A stretch of 64,000 nt of DNA from Bedellia somnulentella (taxonomy: Eukaryota; Arthropoda; Insecta; Lepidoptera; Bedelliidae): positions 3,217,695 through 3,281,694 of the forward strand of contig OY755190.1 in NCBI GenBank assembly GCA_963576735.1. The letters run 5' to 3'. Made by a program: the position numbers and the translations under genes. The notes beneath the pieces were generated by a model. The model had not been told where the DNA came from and made no database searches. It saw only the letters and a list, made by a program, of their open reading frames with translations. Shown piece after piece: positions 31,638 to 44,652 of the stretch; within the stretch, counting starts at the first letter, position 1; each line of letters opens with the position of its first letter.

Positions 31638-34600
31638 ATGTTAAAATTTTTGTCCACACAGCGCTTATATTTTCAAGTAAAAACATCTTGCAGTATATCC
31701 AATAAAATTATACAAAATAACACGATGTCCCGAAGATATACGCGAAGATCTCCCAAGTTCAAACCAGAGGTTAAAATCATAAATAGTAACCCCAAATTTG
31801 GATTGATCAAACCAACTTTTGACGAGAAAAAATTGGAAGTTCTTCCATCTCCTATAAAATCCTTAGCGGATAAGAAACTTTACAAGTAAGCTTTATGAAT
31901 ATATACTTCCAATATGTTCCTGTGAGTTTTCGTTTAACGCTATATCGGTCACTTAGCACACGCTTTTAGTTTAAATTTTAAATTTCTATTCAATTTCTTA
32001 ACGTGCTTATTAAAAAATATATAATAAGTTATGAAATGAACCATTAAAAAAAATCATACCCGTTGGGAGTTAAGTGGAGAAGAGTTTGTATATCATGGTT
32101 TGTCTCTAACCAAACCACCCTAATATTACTTTAGAAAATGCACGAGGAAACTGATTAATGCTATTCTAAGCCAACACTATACAGCTAAAGTTATACCCTA
32201 CCAAACAATAAAATAAAAATTACACACTGTATCAGTTTCTTTTATGCCCTTAAAAATACCAAATTAATGATGTATATAATTAATCCTTTAATTTGCACTT
32301 AACATTTATTTGGAGTTTATACTCAATACCAAAATAATAATTTATTATCTATTAAAAAGCCTTATTGCCCACAGCTAAATTATCTTTATTATTTGTTGCT
32401 TAATTAGTCAGACACCCAAAATAACATATATACTCATGGCTATAAATCCAAAAAAGGGTTGGCCAGAGCATCTGATAATCTGATACTAATTCTATTTTAT
32501 TCTAATTCCTCACTTTTGAAAGTTGATCAGTAGGAAATTGCAAAAATAAAGTATCATTGGCAATATGTTTCCAGCCACAATGACCAACAATCACTTAAAA
32601 GGCTCTAAACCTTAATGTTTTGATAAATATTTAACTATACTAATACCCAACTATTTTTCTTTGCAGGACTGTAAAACTGCCCAATGGCCTTGTCGCATTA
32701 TTGATCTCTGACCCATCAACAGTGGTTGATGATCCAGCAGAAGACAGTGATCTGAGTGATTCCGGCACAGATTCCGAGTACTCCAGTAGTGATGGGGAGA
32801 AGTCCAATGCCTCAGCTGCTAGCGATACAGCAGGAACTAAAAGATCATACAATGAAGAAAAGCTAGTAAGTAACTTTAACATTTACTTTTTGGTTACTTC
32901 TTTCACATAAAATATCCAGGGCATGGAATTTACAGTAGGAGGGTGAAAAATAATTCAGGAAATTGGTCTCACAATCACCAAAGGCACAAAAAAAAGTGAA
33001 ATTGCATTTCAAATAAGTTTCATCACTAAGTGCTATGCATGCTTCAATAAATATAATAATAATAAGAAAAACATATAAAAAAAGTATATTGTGTCACTTG
33101 CACTCTTTACAATGCCTCACATAGGCTAACATGGAGAGCTTAAAGTTCTCCATATTCTTTGAAATTATTATCTTGGTTCTGTCCAACACCACCACACTTA
33201 AACCATCTAGAGGGAGTTCAACCTGGAGAAAAGGAATGAAATTAAGGCTTTCAGAGAACTCCACAAGAACCAGATCTACACGGCCCTAATAAATTGGCTT
33301 TAATTAAATTCCTTGCCTTCCCCTGGCTTGTCATCTATCCATCTTGTAGAAAACCTACCCAGTAGTGTTGTGACTCTGTGTGTCTCTCTGTGTCGTGTTT
33401 TGACTCTACTCTATTAGTAGAGAAAGTCAAATCACACTTTTTCTATGCACTGTAGCCACTGAGCATACTTGGCCCATTATGTTGCATTAGTTGCTATGCC
33501 ACATTAAATGTAATAAATAAAGAATAAATAAAGGAAAGAATAATTTCGACACAGGCGGGAATCGAACCCGCGACCTCGGGTATACGCCCCCCTCGCTCTG
33601 CCATTGAGCTACCGTGTCAATGGCTGCCAGCGCGAAATTATTCTTTATTAGTAATAATCCCCACATGAGGTTTTCATGAACAAGAAGATTTAAATTTTAT
33701 TAAAGGTTTTTGTCTTTCAAACATCCAAGCCATATATCTCCTAAGGGGTTGGCAAGACGTGTGCGCCGCGCCGCCGCGCCGCCGCCGCCGCCGATTTTAG
33801 CTCACGCCGCCGCCGCCGAGGCTTGGACCGGCGTGAAATCGGCGTGAACAAAGCCAACAAATTCTTACTATTTTAATCATAAAAACTAGTTTCAGTCCCT
33901 TCATTTTTGCCTTTTGTAACCATTCGTGCCCTAAAAGAACCAGTATCCAGAGGCATATAACCATTAAAAATAAAAAACACTTTTTTAAATTAAAACGTAT
34001 CGTGCCTATTCGTGTATTTTATTTTTTTGCAGTATTTAATTACAATCTTTCGAAATGTTGAATAGAAATGAATTATTTAACTATAAAATTAAAGAGTTTA
34101 CTGTGAATCCACTACACAGCACTTCGAAAAACAGCTTCTGTTGGAAGTCTTTTGGGATACTGGTCATCAAAAAAGATGACAAAAGACAATCTGTTCTTAC
34201 AGAAGATGTTTTTTGCTCAGCTTGTCTCGAACATATTTAATAACATACATAATACATAATTCTTATTATATAGTATAATTTTGCATGCCTCGGTGTCAAC
34301 CGTTTTCATTTTACGTGTCTTTTATGTCAAATATTCCTTAAACATTTTGTACTTAATTTGTTTTGCAAATTTTCTTTACTATTGATAGGATCATTTAAGT
34401 TTACATCTGTATTTCATTTGTTCTCTTATCTGTCGATCTTGTAAGTTCGTGCGTTCTTATAAAAGCGATATTTTTCATGTTTTGTTCCACTTGGAAGCGG
34501 TTAAATTCAAGCATTTCAACTATTTTTAAATAAAATTCTTTGAAAAACACACGGTTTTATTGCTAGATGTCATTTAATAGGCTGACAATAAGATATTGAT

Positions 34601-37600
34601 AGAAAACTTTAAAAAAGTGGCTGTCGCCGATCACGCCGATCACGCCGCCGCGGTGTTTTTGACCCTCACGCCGCCGCCGATTAAAATATAATCGGCGCAC
34701 ACCTCTAGGCAGAGGCACTAATACTTCTGAACAGCATGTGATATTGTCACCTGGTTTTCCGAGTACCAACGTTTTGCTTGGACAGTCTACTCTCGTTTTA
34801 ATGGCGGGCCATCGCCGTTTCGTACATACACACTGTCACATGACTAAGTACCGTAAGACCCACATGGCTAAGTTGTATGACTCGGGATCTGAACCCACGC
34901 CTGTCTGCATGATAGGTGGTGTTCTACCCACTAAGCTTTCTCGGTGTATTTGTAATGAGTTGGCATCGTTATATAGTTCTATATTTTGTCAATTAACTTC
35001 TACTTAGTATGGGGCTAGATGACGTGTATGTTCGTAATTGTTTTTATATTGTTATTGAATATTTCTAATTGGTAAAGTTAGTTGTTTAAAACTGCGAAAT
35101 GAAATCTCACTCTCACAACAAATGCAAATTCCATTCGAATGGGATTTTCACTCAATTATGAATGGAGATTTCGAGTGAGATGGAAATTCTAACATGACTC
35201 GGTGGAGGTAGTAAAATGGACTCGGTGGAGGGAGGCAGTTGCACCACTTAACCGAAACTGCGTCGTCCGGTATGTGGCCGCCACTCCAGAGCTCTCGGTT
35301 CTGCGTGCAATGTGCCCTACCCATCGTTTTGCAACGCTTTGGGCTACGTCCTCCACCCCGGTTCTTTTCAGGATCTCCTCTTTGCGGCTTCGGTCACGTG
35401 GTGAAAGGCACTTTGGGTGCCTTCAAATGAGGCCCACTTTCATTGAAGCACAATTTGTAACTGTATATCTGATCTGAACAATTAATTACCTAGTCCCATT
35501 AGTCCCAACTTACGTGAGGTGTCGTGTCCCTGTTGCGATAGTGTGGTAGGGATTTTCCAGGCTAGTTAAATAATAAGAAGAATTGCTTAAAGTGAAAAAG
35601 AATCCTTAATCTCCAAAATTAAACTAAGTTAAAGCAAACATACAAATGAATCCAATGTCCTGATAAGATATTTTTTTAATACTTTCCGAAACCTTAAAAT
35701 ACAACTAATCGGTCTTTAAAAATAATACAATGGTTAAATAACGATGTAGTAATATTACGTGTATCAAATTATTACCAAACAGAGCATGCGAATTGACCAA
35801 TGTTTTGCACGGGTTTTTGCATATTTAGAAACCGCTTGTTATTATAATAGTGGCCCATTGAAGCGTGAACGCGCTGAAAGAAATTATAAACATTCGAAAT
35901 TAACATTTCAATTAAGGATTTCTCATACTCGTGTTACACATACGCATTATAGCATTACATACAGGCTATAGAGGGCGGTTTTACTCGTGCGTTGCTTGAA
36001 TTCACGATATTATCTCTTCAGGGTAGGCTAACTATACTTATATTTTTATATACTGATTCACCTCTTCTCTAGTTCTTGTTTCTCTCTGAACTCAAATTCT
36101 CGAATATATTATCTAAGTTTTTTCAAATGAGAATGTGTCCATCATTCATCAGGGCCCAATCCTGTGATGTAGTATTTTTTATTACATAACATAAACGTTC
36201 AAACCGAATATCCCCGAAGGGGTTGGCAGAGGTACTAATACTTCTGAACATCACGTGACTTTGTCACCTGGTGTTCAGAGTACCCACGTTTTGCCTGGAC
36301 AGTGTACTAACGTGATAGGGGGCAAGCCTATCGCCGTTTTGTACGAATGCACTATCACATGGCTAAGTACAACTCAGCCATGTGGGTTTCCTCACGATGT
36401 TTTCCCTCACCATTAACAACCGTGATAGATTAACCACCCATATGTCTTTAGAAAAGACAAATTGGTGTAGGCCCGACCCCAGATTTGAACACTAGTCGTT
36501 TGCACGAATATTCAAAAAATATCAACAAAAATATTTAAATTAAATACGATAATGTTCCCTTAAAAAGCAGGCTTCCAAAGTGTGAAGAATGCATGTAAGA
36601 AAAGATTGATGATTGAAACCACGAGAGTGTTGCCAGAATCGTCAAAGTAGCCAACTATAGTCTTTGCTTTGCCTACTCTAATGAACTTATGACGTGAGCC
36701 TGTGTAAGTATGTAATAAAGTCTCTACCCACCCCAATGGAAACTAACGGCGTGAGCATATGTATGTAAGAAAATTATGTACTAGTAATAGCAGAAATGGA
36801 TGATCTCGTCAGAAATTGATGGTACTTATAATTAAGTGATGGCGGAAAATGATGAGTTGTGCTCGTTATGCGAGCTCCTACACGTGTGTCTGTTTGTATT
36901 TGATTGTGTGATTGTGATTTTTATGGGATGCAAACTAAACAAACTTTACCTTTTACGTATTTTGCGAGAAGTATAGAATAGAAATACTCTATATTGCACA
37001 TCAAACCGATATTATTTACAAAATTAATAAGTGAAGTACAAATATACATGTATGGATTTCCGTTGTTTTTTGTGTGACAAAAATCAAAAATTTAAAAGCC
37101 AAATACATTTTTTTTTCTCTTTACTACTGAATTAACAAACTTTTATGGCCTGCATTGTTCTAAAGCTTGAATGCAACCCCTAGTTAACAAAAACAAAATA
37201 AGAAGATGTTTTTAAAATTGGAAACCAATAAAGTAAATTTCGATTAAATCCGAAGTAACAAGCAATCATATACAAAAATAGAAATATGAGATTTACAACA
37301 TGAAATTACAACACAAATCTATATCTAAAATCTAATGCAATTCAGATATCAGTAAAAGATAACACAGATAATGCATGCAATGACGTCATGCATTGCAAGG
37401 CTGCTATTAGGCACTATTGTGACCTGACGTGACAGATGCACGAAGCACCGGATCAATAGACTACGTCGCACAGCTAAGAAATATGGTACGAGGACACGAA
37501 ATACTGCGGTATTTGTGACTTCAACCCATTAATATCTTAAACAAGTTAATTATCTAAAAACAAATCTTATATGAGATGGTAGGGATCAGCCTCTGTAGCG

Positions 37601-40600
37601 TGGGGCGTGTGAGAGCGAGAGAGGCAAGTAAAGAGTGAGATATTAGTATGTCAAGTAAAGAGTGAGATACTACTAAAGTCAAACCTTAACACCGTATATC
37701 CCCTAAGGGGTTGGCAGAGCTACTAATACTTCTGAACATCACTTGAAATTGATATCTGGTGTGCATGATGCATGCAATGACGTCACGCATTGCAAGGCTG
37801 TTATTAGGCTCTATTGTAACTTACGACCTTGACAGATGGTGCACGAGTCACCGGATCAATAGACTCGCAGAGCTAAGAAATATGGTACGAGGACACAAAA
37901 TACTGCGGTATTTGTGACCTGAACCCATTAACATACGTACTTATACTCACGGCCATAAATTTCAAAAAGGGGTAGCCAGAGCTATAGAGCTCGTCAGCCA
38001 CATTTGGAAGTTTGGAAGTTGATGGGGCAAAAGATGGTAGAAATTAAGTATCGTATATACTCAACCCATTAACATCTTAAAGAACAGTCTTTAAAGTCTC
38101 AAATATAAATCGTATGCGAGATACTTGGTAGGGACCAGCCTCCGTAGCATAAGGCGCGTGAGCGAGGTGGTCACATGATGAGTAAAATACTGGAAGATTT
38201 TGTTTGGATAATCAGTCAGTGTCTCATTGCCACCTGACATACTGGCTCGCACATGCCTTATACTGATATTACAATTTATAAGGATGGCGTAGGATGAATG
38301 AAATGATTAGTTTATTAACGAAGCGGAAAGATCGTAAAAAGTAGGTTTCGATAATAGGCTATTTGACTGTAATAAAAATATACATTTCTTTTATTCCATT
38401 AGTCTTAATATTTATTTCTTGGAGCAATATGTAATAATGCGAGATAATAATATTGCATAATTTGACTAAAATCCGTCTTCTAAAATAAGTATTTTGATGC
38501 AACTGTCACGTGACTAAAAACGACCGTGATTGGTTATTTCTATAATAATAATAATAATAAAACGTTTATTTCAGATAAGTTACATCCATATTACATAAAA
38601 TTCAAAACAATTAAATTAAAAATTAATTAAAATAAATAAATTAAATTAAATGAAACAAAAATAATAATAATTAAAAATTACAATTAAAAATTAAATTAAT
38701 TAAAAATTAAACATCAGCTCGTAAATTAACCTAATGTGAAAATAATGACGTAGATCGTGCATAAACTGACTTTGTATCGCTTCGCTCATTGGTGTATAAT
38801 TCGGAATTGACGTCATTTGTGCTACAGCCGCCATATTACTTAAAGTCGCGTTTTCGCGGCACATTTGAATATTGCATTTTCTTTTTCGATTTTTTAATAA
38901 AATAGCTAAAATGAAGAGAGAAATATATTTGTCTAGGGCTCCTTATAAACAAATTAACACAGTAAGAGGGTTTTCAAAACTTAGTCAAATAGCCTATTAG
39001 TCACTGACTCTACAAACTTTATAATGTATTTAAAAATAACGTAAGTGGGTCCTTTGAGAAAGGAGAAACTAAAATAATGAATTTCTATTGTACGAAAAAA
39101 ACAAAAAATACTTATTTTTCTTGTTTATGCAGATTAAATATGTTTTTAGTTAATCAATATGTATGTGTAAACCGCACGTATTCCAAAAGACCGTTATTTT
39201 ATATATTCTTCCTGTTTACTCCGACTAATCTCTGAAAGGCTGATGGGGCCTTCTCTGGTTTCCTATATAGCTGATCCGCCTAAATTAGGCTTAGTTTATT
39301 TACATATTTAATGCTATAATAATCACGGTTGTTACCCGAGTGAACCCTGGAGGGATTGCTAATACTGAATAGTATTCACATACATCTCTACCAAAACCGT
39401 AGGTCGCGCAGCTAGTAACCTTACATGAACTAGAAAATGCGAATGAATCCAAGCTTGTGTAGTTCTATCTACTTTTTACTAGAATATAATTGAGATATAT
39501 GATTACTTTGTTATGTATATTTGCTATCAATGCCACTACGTTCAATTGGGTACATTTATTGGATCACTGGATTAGTAGGGTCGATACACAGCAACTATAT
39601 TTATGTATTTGGAAGACTTGCTGCTAAATAATAACAACATAAGTAACATCCATGCCAATTAAAAGTCTTCACCAATCGTTTATTTCAATTAAAAAATAAT
39701 AATTACGCGCTTAACTTACAACTATCTTAGTGACTATTCTAAACTAAAAAAATATTATATATAGAACTTGCATTTGATTTGATTTCGTTAGATCGTGTTG
39801 ACCTTCTAGATATTATATTTTTCATATATTTCTTTATTTCTAGTGTGTAGTTTATGAAAAAGATATCAAACTAAGATTATTATTACAAACGTATAAATAT
39901 TTTCTAGAGATCCGACCCCGAATTAGTCCATGTCTATGAGGCACAAAAGCCCATTTAATTATACACACACATCTATAAAGGGTCTTCATATTTGCCCCTA
40001 TAGCCCTTACCCCCTCAGTTTATACAGCCTTTAGTGTAGTTTGTCCAAAAGATCATTGTAGTAACTCATTGGTAATGTTGGCAGGTGACATGTTGTTACC
40101 ATGTGAGGATGGTTCTGAAAAGTGTTATTAAAAAGCAAAAACGTTTCTTTGCCAAAAGGGAAAGACTGTCCTTTGATACGGTATGAAAGTATAGTTTTTT
40201 TTTTATTAGAGTCGCGAATTGTATTTTGGTTGTCCACCTGCCATCATTAGTTGTAGATCTATTTTGTTTGTATTTATTTTTTGTTTTATGTTAAGGATTT
40301 AATGTATCTTTTAGGAAGTAGATAAGTTAAGAAAAGAATACTCAATACTCTATACAACCGTGTGCTACATATGATATCCGAGATGTATATCGTGTGAATA
40401 CACAATCAACTAAGAATAAGCATGTCATCGTAGATTTTAATAGCGTTATGACAAGGGATAAGGTATAAATAAGGGATAAATTACAAGCAACATAACAAGT
40501 TAAACAGGGATAACAAGTTGAACACAAGTGATATTCAGTTGGATAACCAGGCTTCGCTTCTGTACATATCTGAATTTCTCTCTTCCAAAAAGAAGAAATT

Positions 40601-43600
40601 ATTTTATTTGGCTCGAGAATTTGCAAAGGAAAATGGATACAAATTCTGCTGGTCCTCTTATAGCAACATATATTTGAGAAAAAATGAAAATACACCTCAC
40701 CTGAAAGTACTTTCAGAAGAGGATTTGATAAAGCTTAAAGCCAACGTGAAATGACTATTTACGGAACTCTTTAGTCTTTTTGTGTTTTTTTATTATTTTT
40801 TTAAACTTTTAATACTTTATGCATGCTTTTTATTTTTTTATTCATTAGTTTATAATTTTGTATACAAATTTGTTAAACCTTCAGATTTTTATGTACTAAT
40901 TTTAATCAATTACTTACAATACAACTACTTTACATATTTACACAATACAGTCAAATGTAACTCCTACCCTATTAATTTTATATACAACAATCTGCTAATG
41001 ATGGTTACTCTAAAAAAATGCTATAAATCTTTATTAGATTGCGTTTTCCTACTTATGAACAAAAAAAAAATGAATTTCATTTTGAAACCTACATTATTAT
41101 TGCTATTCTATTCTATTTTAATTTTGGAACACTTCCAATTAACCTTGGTATATTTAATCGTTAAAATTCGATAGTAATGACGTTGCAATAATTAAAGAAT
41201 TGGACCATTCATTGAGTATAAAATGCACTAAAATTAGTGACCCTACACTAACATTTAAAACACTTAATCCTACCAATACAGTTAAAGCCCAACTCAATAT
41301 CGTAACTGCTAACATATGCAGTATTCATTGTAATTTGGATAAGTTTTTGATTTTTATGTCTCAAATAAATATTAATACTGACATTATTGTGTTGACAGAA
41401 TGTTGGTTGAGTAATAACTATATTCCTCCATCTATAAATAATTATAATATGTACTACACAAGCAAATTTATTAACCAAAATAATGGAGTTGTGGTTTATG
41501 TAAAAGAAAACTTAGATGTCACCGTCCATGAACCATCTTTTGAAGAGGGGGATTGTTTGGTGGTTACAATAGATAAGGATTTTACTCTGATTTGCAGCTA
41601 TAGGCCTCCCAGTTACAGGAATTTAGACAAATATCTTAGTAGCCTGGACTCCATTCTTAGGGCAACAAATACCAAGAATATTGTAGTTACTGGTGATATA
41701 AATCTTAATATTATAGCAGATACTATTGACCAAGATACCAATGATTATCTAAATATTCTAGCAACACATGGTCTTCAGCAATGCATTAACCTGCCAACTA
41801 GAGGCAAGAATTGTCTAGATCATTTCATGATAAAAAGCAACCTTGAATGGGAAACATTAGTTTATGACCCACTGACTGACCACTCTCCCATTCTGTTAAC
41901 TATAAATAACTTAAATTATCATAAGGAAGATTTGTTTTACCGTAAATTTAAAACTGATTTTAATGCTATGGAAAATTGCCTTAAAAATGAAAATTGGTGT
42001 GAAATATATAATTGTAAAGACGTAAACGATGCAGCAAACATTTTTACCGATAAACTAACCACTATAATCAATGATAATACCGTGGTGGTCAAGCTTCCTA
42101 ATAGACTAAAACCCCTTAAACCTTGGATTACCCCTAATATAGTAAAATCATTGCGAAAACGAAACTCATTACATAAAGATATGAAACAAAACCCTAAAGA
42201 CGATTCATTAAAAGAAAAATACTCTACCTATAATATATGCTGTAATAATGTTATTAAATCTCTTAAAAAGGAATACTATCAAAAGAAACTCTCAAGTAAC
42301 TCCGGGAATAATAAACAAACGTGGGGTATAGTTAAAGAGCTTACCAATATTAATCAATCTAACCCTACTTCAAACAAATTGTTAAAATTGTGTGATGTCC
42401 CTTCCCAGTCCCTTAATATAGTTAATAATTACTTTACATCCGTTGGTAGAAACCTCGCAAACCAAACTCTCAGGAAACTAGGTGTCAGTGATAGTAAATT
42501 AACCAGAAAAATTAGTCTTTGTAATGGTCCAAATGAATCGATTCCGATGTTCCTAACAGACCACACAGAAATAAAATCTTTAATAATGAAATTAAAAACC
42601 ACCAATACCACCGGATGGGATAATATCTCCTCGAAGTTTTTAAAAAAATTTAGTTCCTTCCTCATTTCACCACTAACTTACTTATGTAACCTTAGCTTCA
42701 CTACTGGTATATTCCCTAAATGTTTTAAGAAGGCTATAATATGTCCAGTGTACAAAACGGGAGAAAAAGACCAACCTAGCAATTATAGACCTATCTCGTT
42801 ACTTAGTACACTCTCAAAAATAATTGAAAAGGTGGTCAACAGGAGATTAATGCGCTTCATTGAAACTAGAGACCTTTTATCTATCAGACAATTTGGCTTC
42901 CGTAATGGTAGATCGACAAATGATGCCGTTTTAAAACTGTCTTCACTTGTCACTAAGTATCTCGATAACGGAGAAAAGTGCTTAGCTGTATTCTTAGATC
43001 TCCAAAAGGCATTTGACACAGTGTCTATCCCAATTCTTTTAAAGCGGCTGGAGAGTATTGGTATCAGAGGAGTGCCGTTGGCATGGTTTGAAGATTATCT
43101 TCTAGATAGAGAGCAAATGGTGCGGGTTGATGAATATTACAGTGAAGGTAACTTTTGTGATTACGGTGTCCCACAAGGTAGTACCCTTGGTCCTATATTG
43201 TTCCTCCTATATATTAATCAGCTGTGTGATCTCAAGCTAGAGAGTGCTGAAATACTCATGTTTGCAGACGACACAGTCTTAGTTTTTCATGAATCATCAT
43301 GGGAAAAAGCAAAAGAAGCAGCAGAAGGGGGTCTTAAACAAGTAACATCTTGGCTAGAAGATAATCTGCTAACATTAAATCCTCAAAAAACTAAATTCAT
43401 ATGTTTTAGCATTAATAATAAAATAAAAAAATGTAATAAACCTAATATCCTGAAACTACATACTTTTCCATGTAACAGAAATAATTTGAGTGTAGAATAT
43501 TCATGTAACTGCTTCGATCTTGAAAGAGTAAACTTCATTAAATATCTTGGTGTAATTATCGATCAGAATTTAAATTGGCATCGTCACGTACAATATGTTA

Positions 43601-44606
43601 TTTCGCGAACTAGAAAATTAATACACGTTTTTAAAAATATACGAATAGTTGGTAATCCGACATTACTTTTACAAATCTACAAAGCATTGAGTGAAAGTAT
43701 TGTCTCATACTGCATATGCGCCTGGGGTGGTGCTGCAAAAACGCAATTCATCAAAATAGAGCGTGCTCAGAGATCCGTCCTTAAAGTTATGATGAACCGC
43801 CCGTATAGATACCCAACCACTAACTTATACCAAGAGGCAAAGGTTCTTTCAGTTCGTAGATTGTACATAGTGGCATGTCTATGTAGGCAACATGTTGGTC
43901 TATTGTCCCTCCTACCAGAACAGAGCAAAAGGTTTAATAAAATTCCCACACCAAAATGCAAATCAACCTTCGCCCAAAGACAATATGATTTTATAGCGTC
44001 TTATATATACAGACATGTGAATCATACTGCCAAATTAGATACGCTTACCCTTAATAGTAAATTATTTAAAAAACACATAACTGATTGGGCACTAAAGCTA
44101 AACTATGAGGAAACGGAGAACTTGTTAAAGGTTACAAAATAGAATAGGTCTAATATATTTACAACACAAACACACACACACACGCACATGCGCACTCAAC
44201 CGCACACACATACTATTAAATAAACTGGTATAAATTTACATTCTAAGATTATGATTCAAAATCATTATAATTTGTATTTTTTTATTATTTTTTTAAAAAA
44301 AATCTTTTTTCTTAATTTACCTTTACCTGTATAACGAATGCCCTTAAGTATCCTTTAAGTTGTATTTTTTATTTTTTGTTCTGCATTTGTGTTAATTTGT
44401 TATTTGATTACTTTCTTTTTCACTGTCTTCATATTTTCAATTTTTAATTGACTGTTTTGTTTTCATTCAAATATTAGTAAATAAGTCCTGGACCCCAATG
44501 TAAAGACCTCCTGGGAAGTCTGCCTCCCGCACTACGGGCAACCCTTTTGGGAGGCAGTGCATTGTAATTTTATTTTATATTATGTGTAATATTTGGATCC
44601 AATAAA

Positions 44607-44652
<46 letters not shown>

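Larger units (their letters stand above)
40490..44648 (+). mobile_element. LINE in nardilysin intron 2, 5'-truncated, with open ORF2
   Basis: The visible order is the end of ORF1 (40503-40754), a 445-bp AT-rich spacer, ORF2 (41200-44142) and a 3' UTR with a CA microsatellite (44163-44200). The last part contains CCTCCTGGGAAGTCTGCCTCCC and an AATAAA at 44601, directly followed by a run of about 40 T (44609-44648). ORF2 is similar to that of the inner LINE at 785-18045, but ORF1 is of a different type. The element has the same orientation as nardilysin. Confidence 0.88.

Noticed and set aside
33548..33618. Functional tRNA-Tyr gene
   Set aside because: Repeat flanks are shared with a second copy, the anticodon stem is imperfect, and there is no intron; a SINE-like origin is more likely, though not proven.
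35202..35477. Two + strand frames of 63-91 codons
   Set aside because: They are antisense to a LINE ORF2 fragment that explains the sequence.
37372..37400. CRISPR-like or satellite array from the repeated GCAATGACGTCA unit
   Set aside because: Only two copies of a long unit, no regular spacers, and a eukaryotic context.
40782..41174. 130-codon frame rich in Phe, Leu and Tyr between LINE ORF1 and ORF2
   Set aside because: Composition follows the AT-rich spacer; no domain or conserved start.
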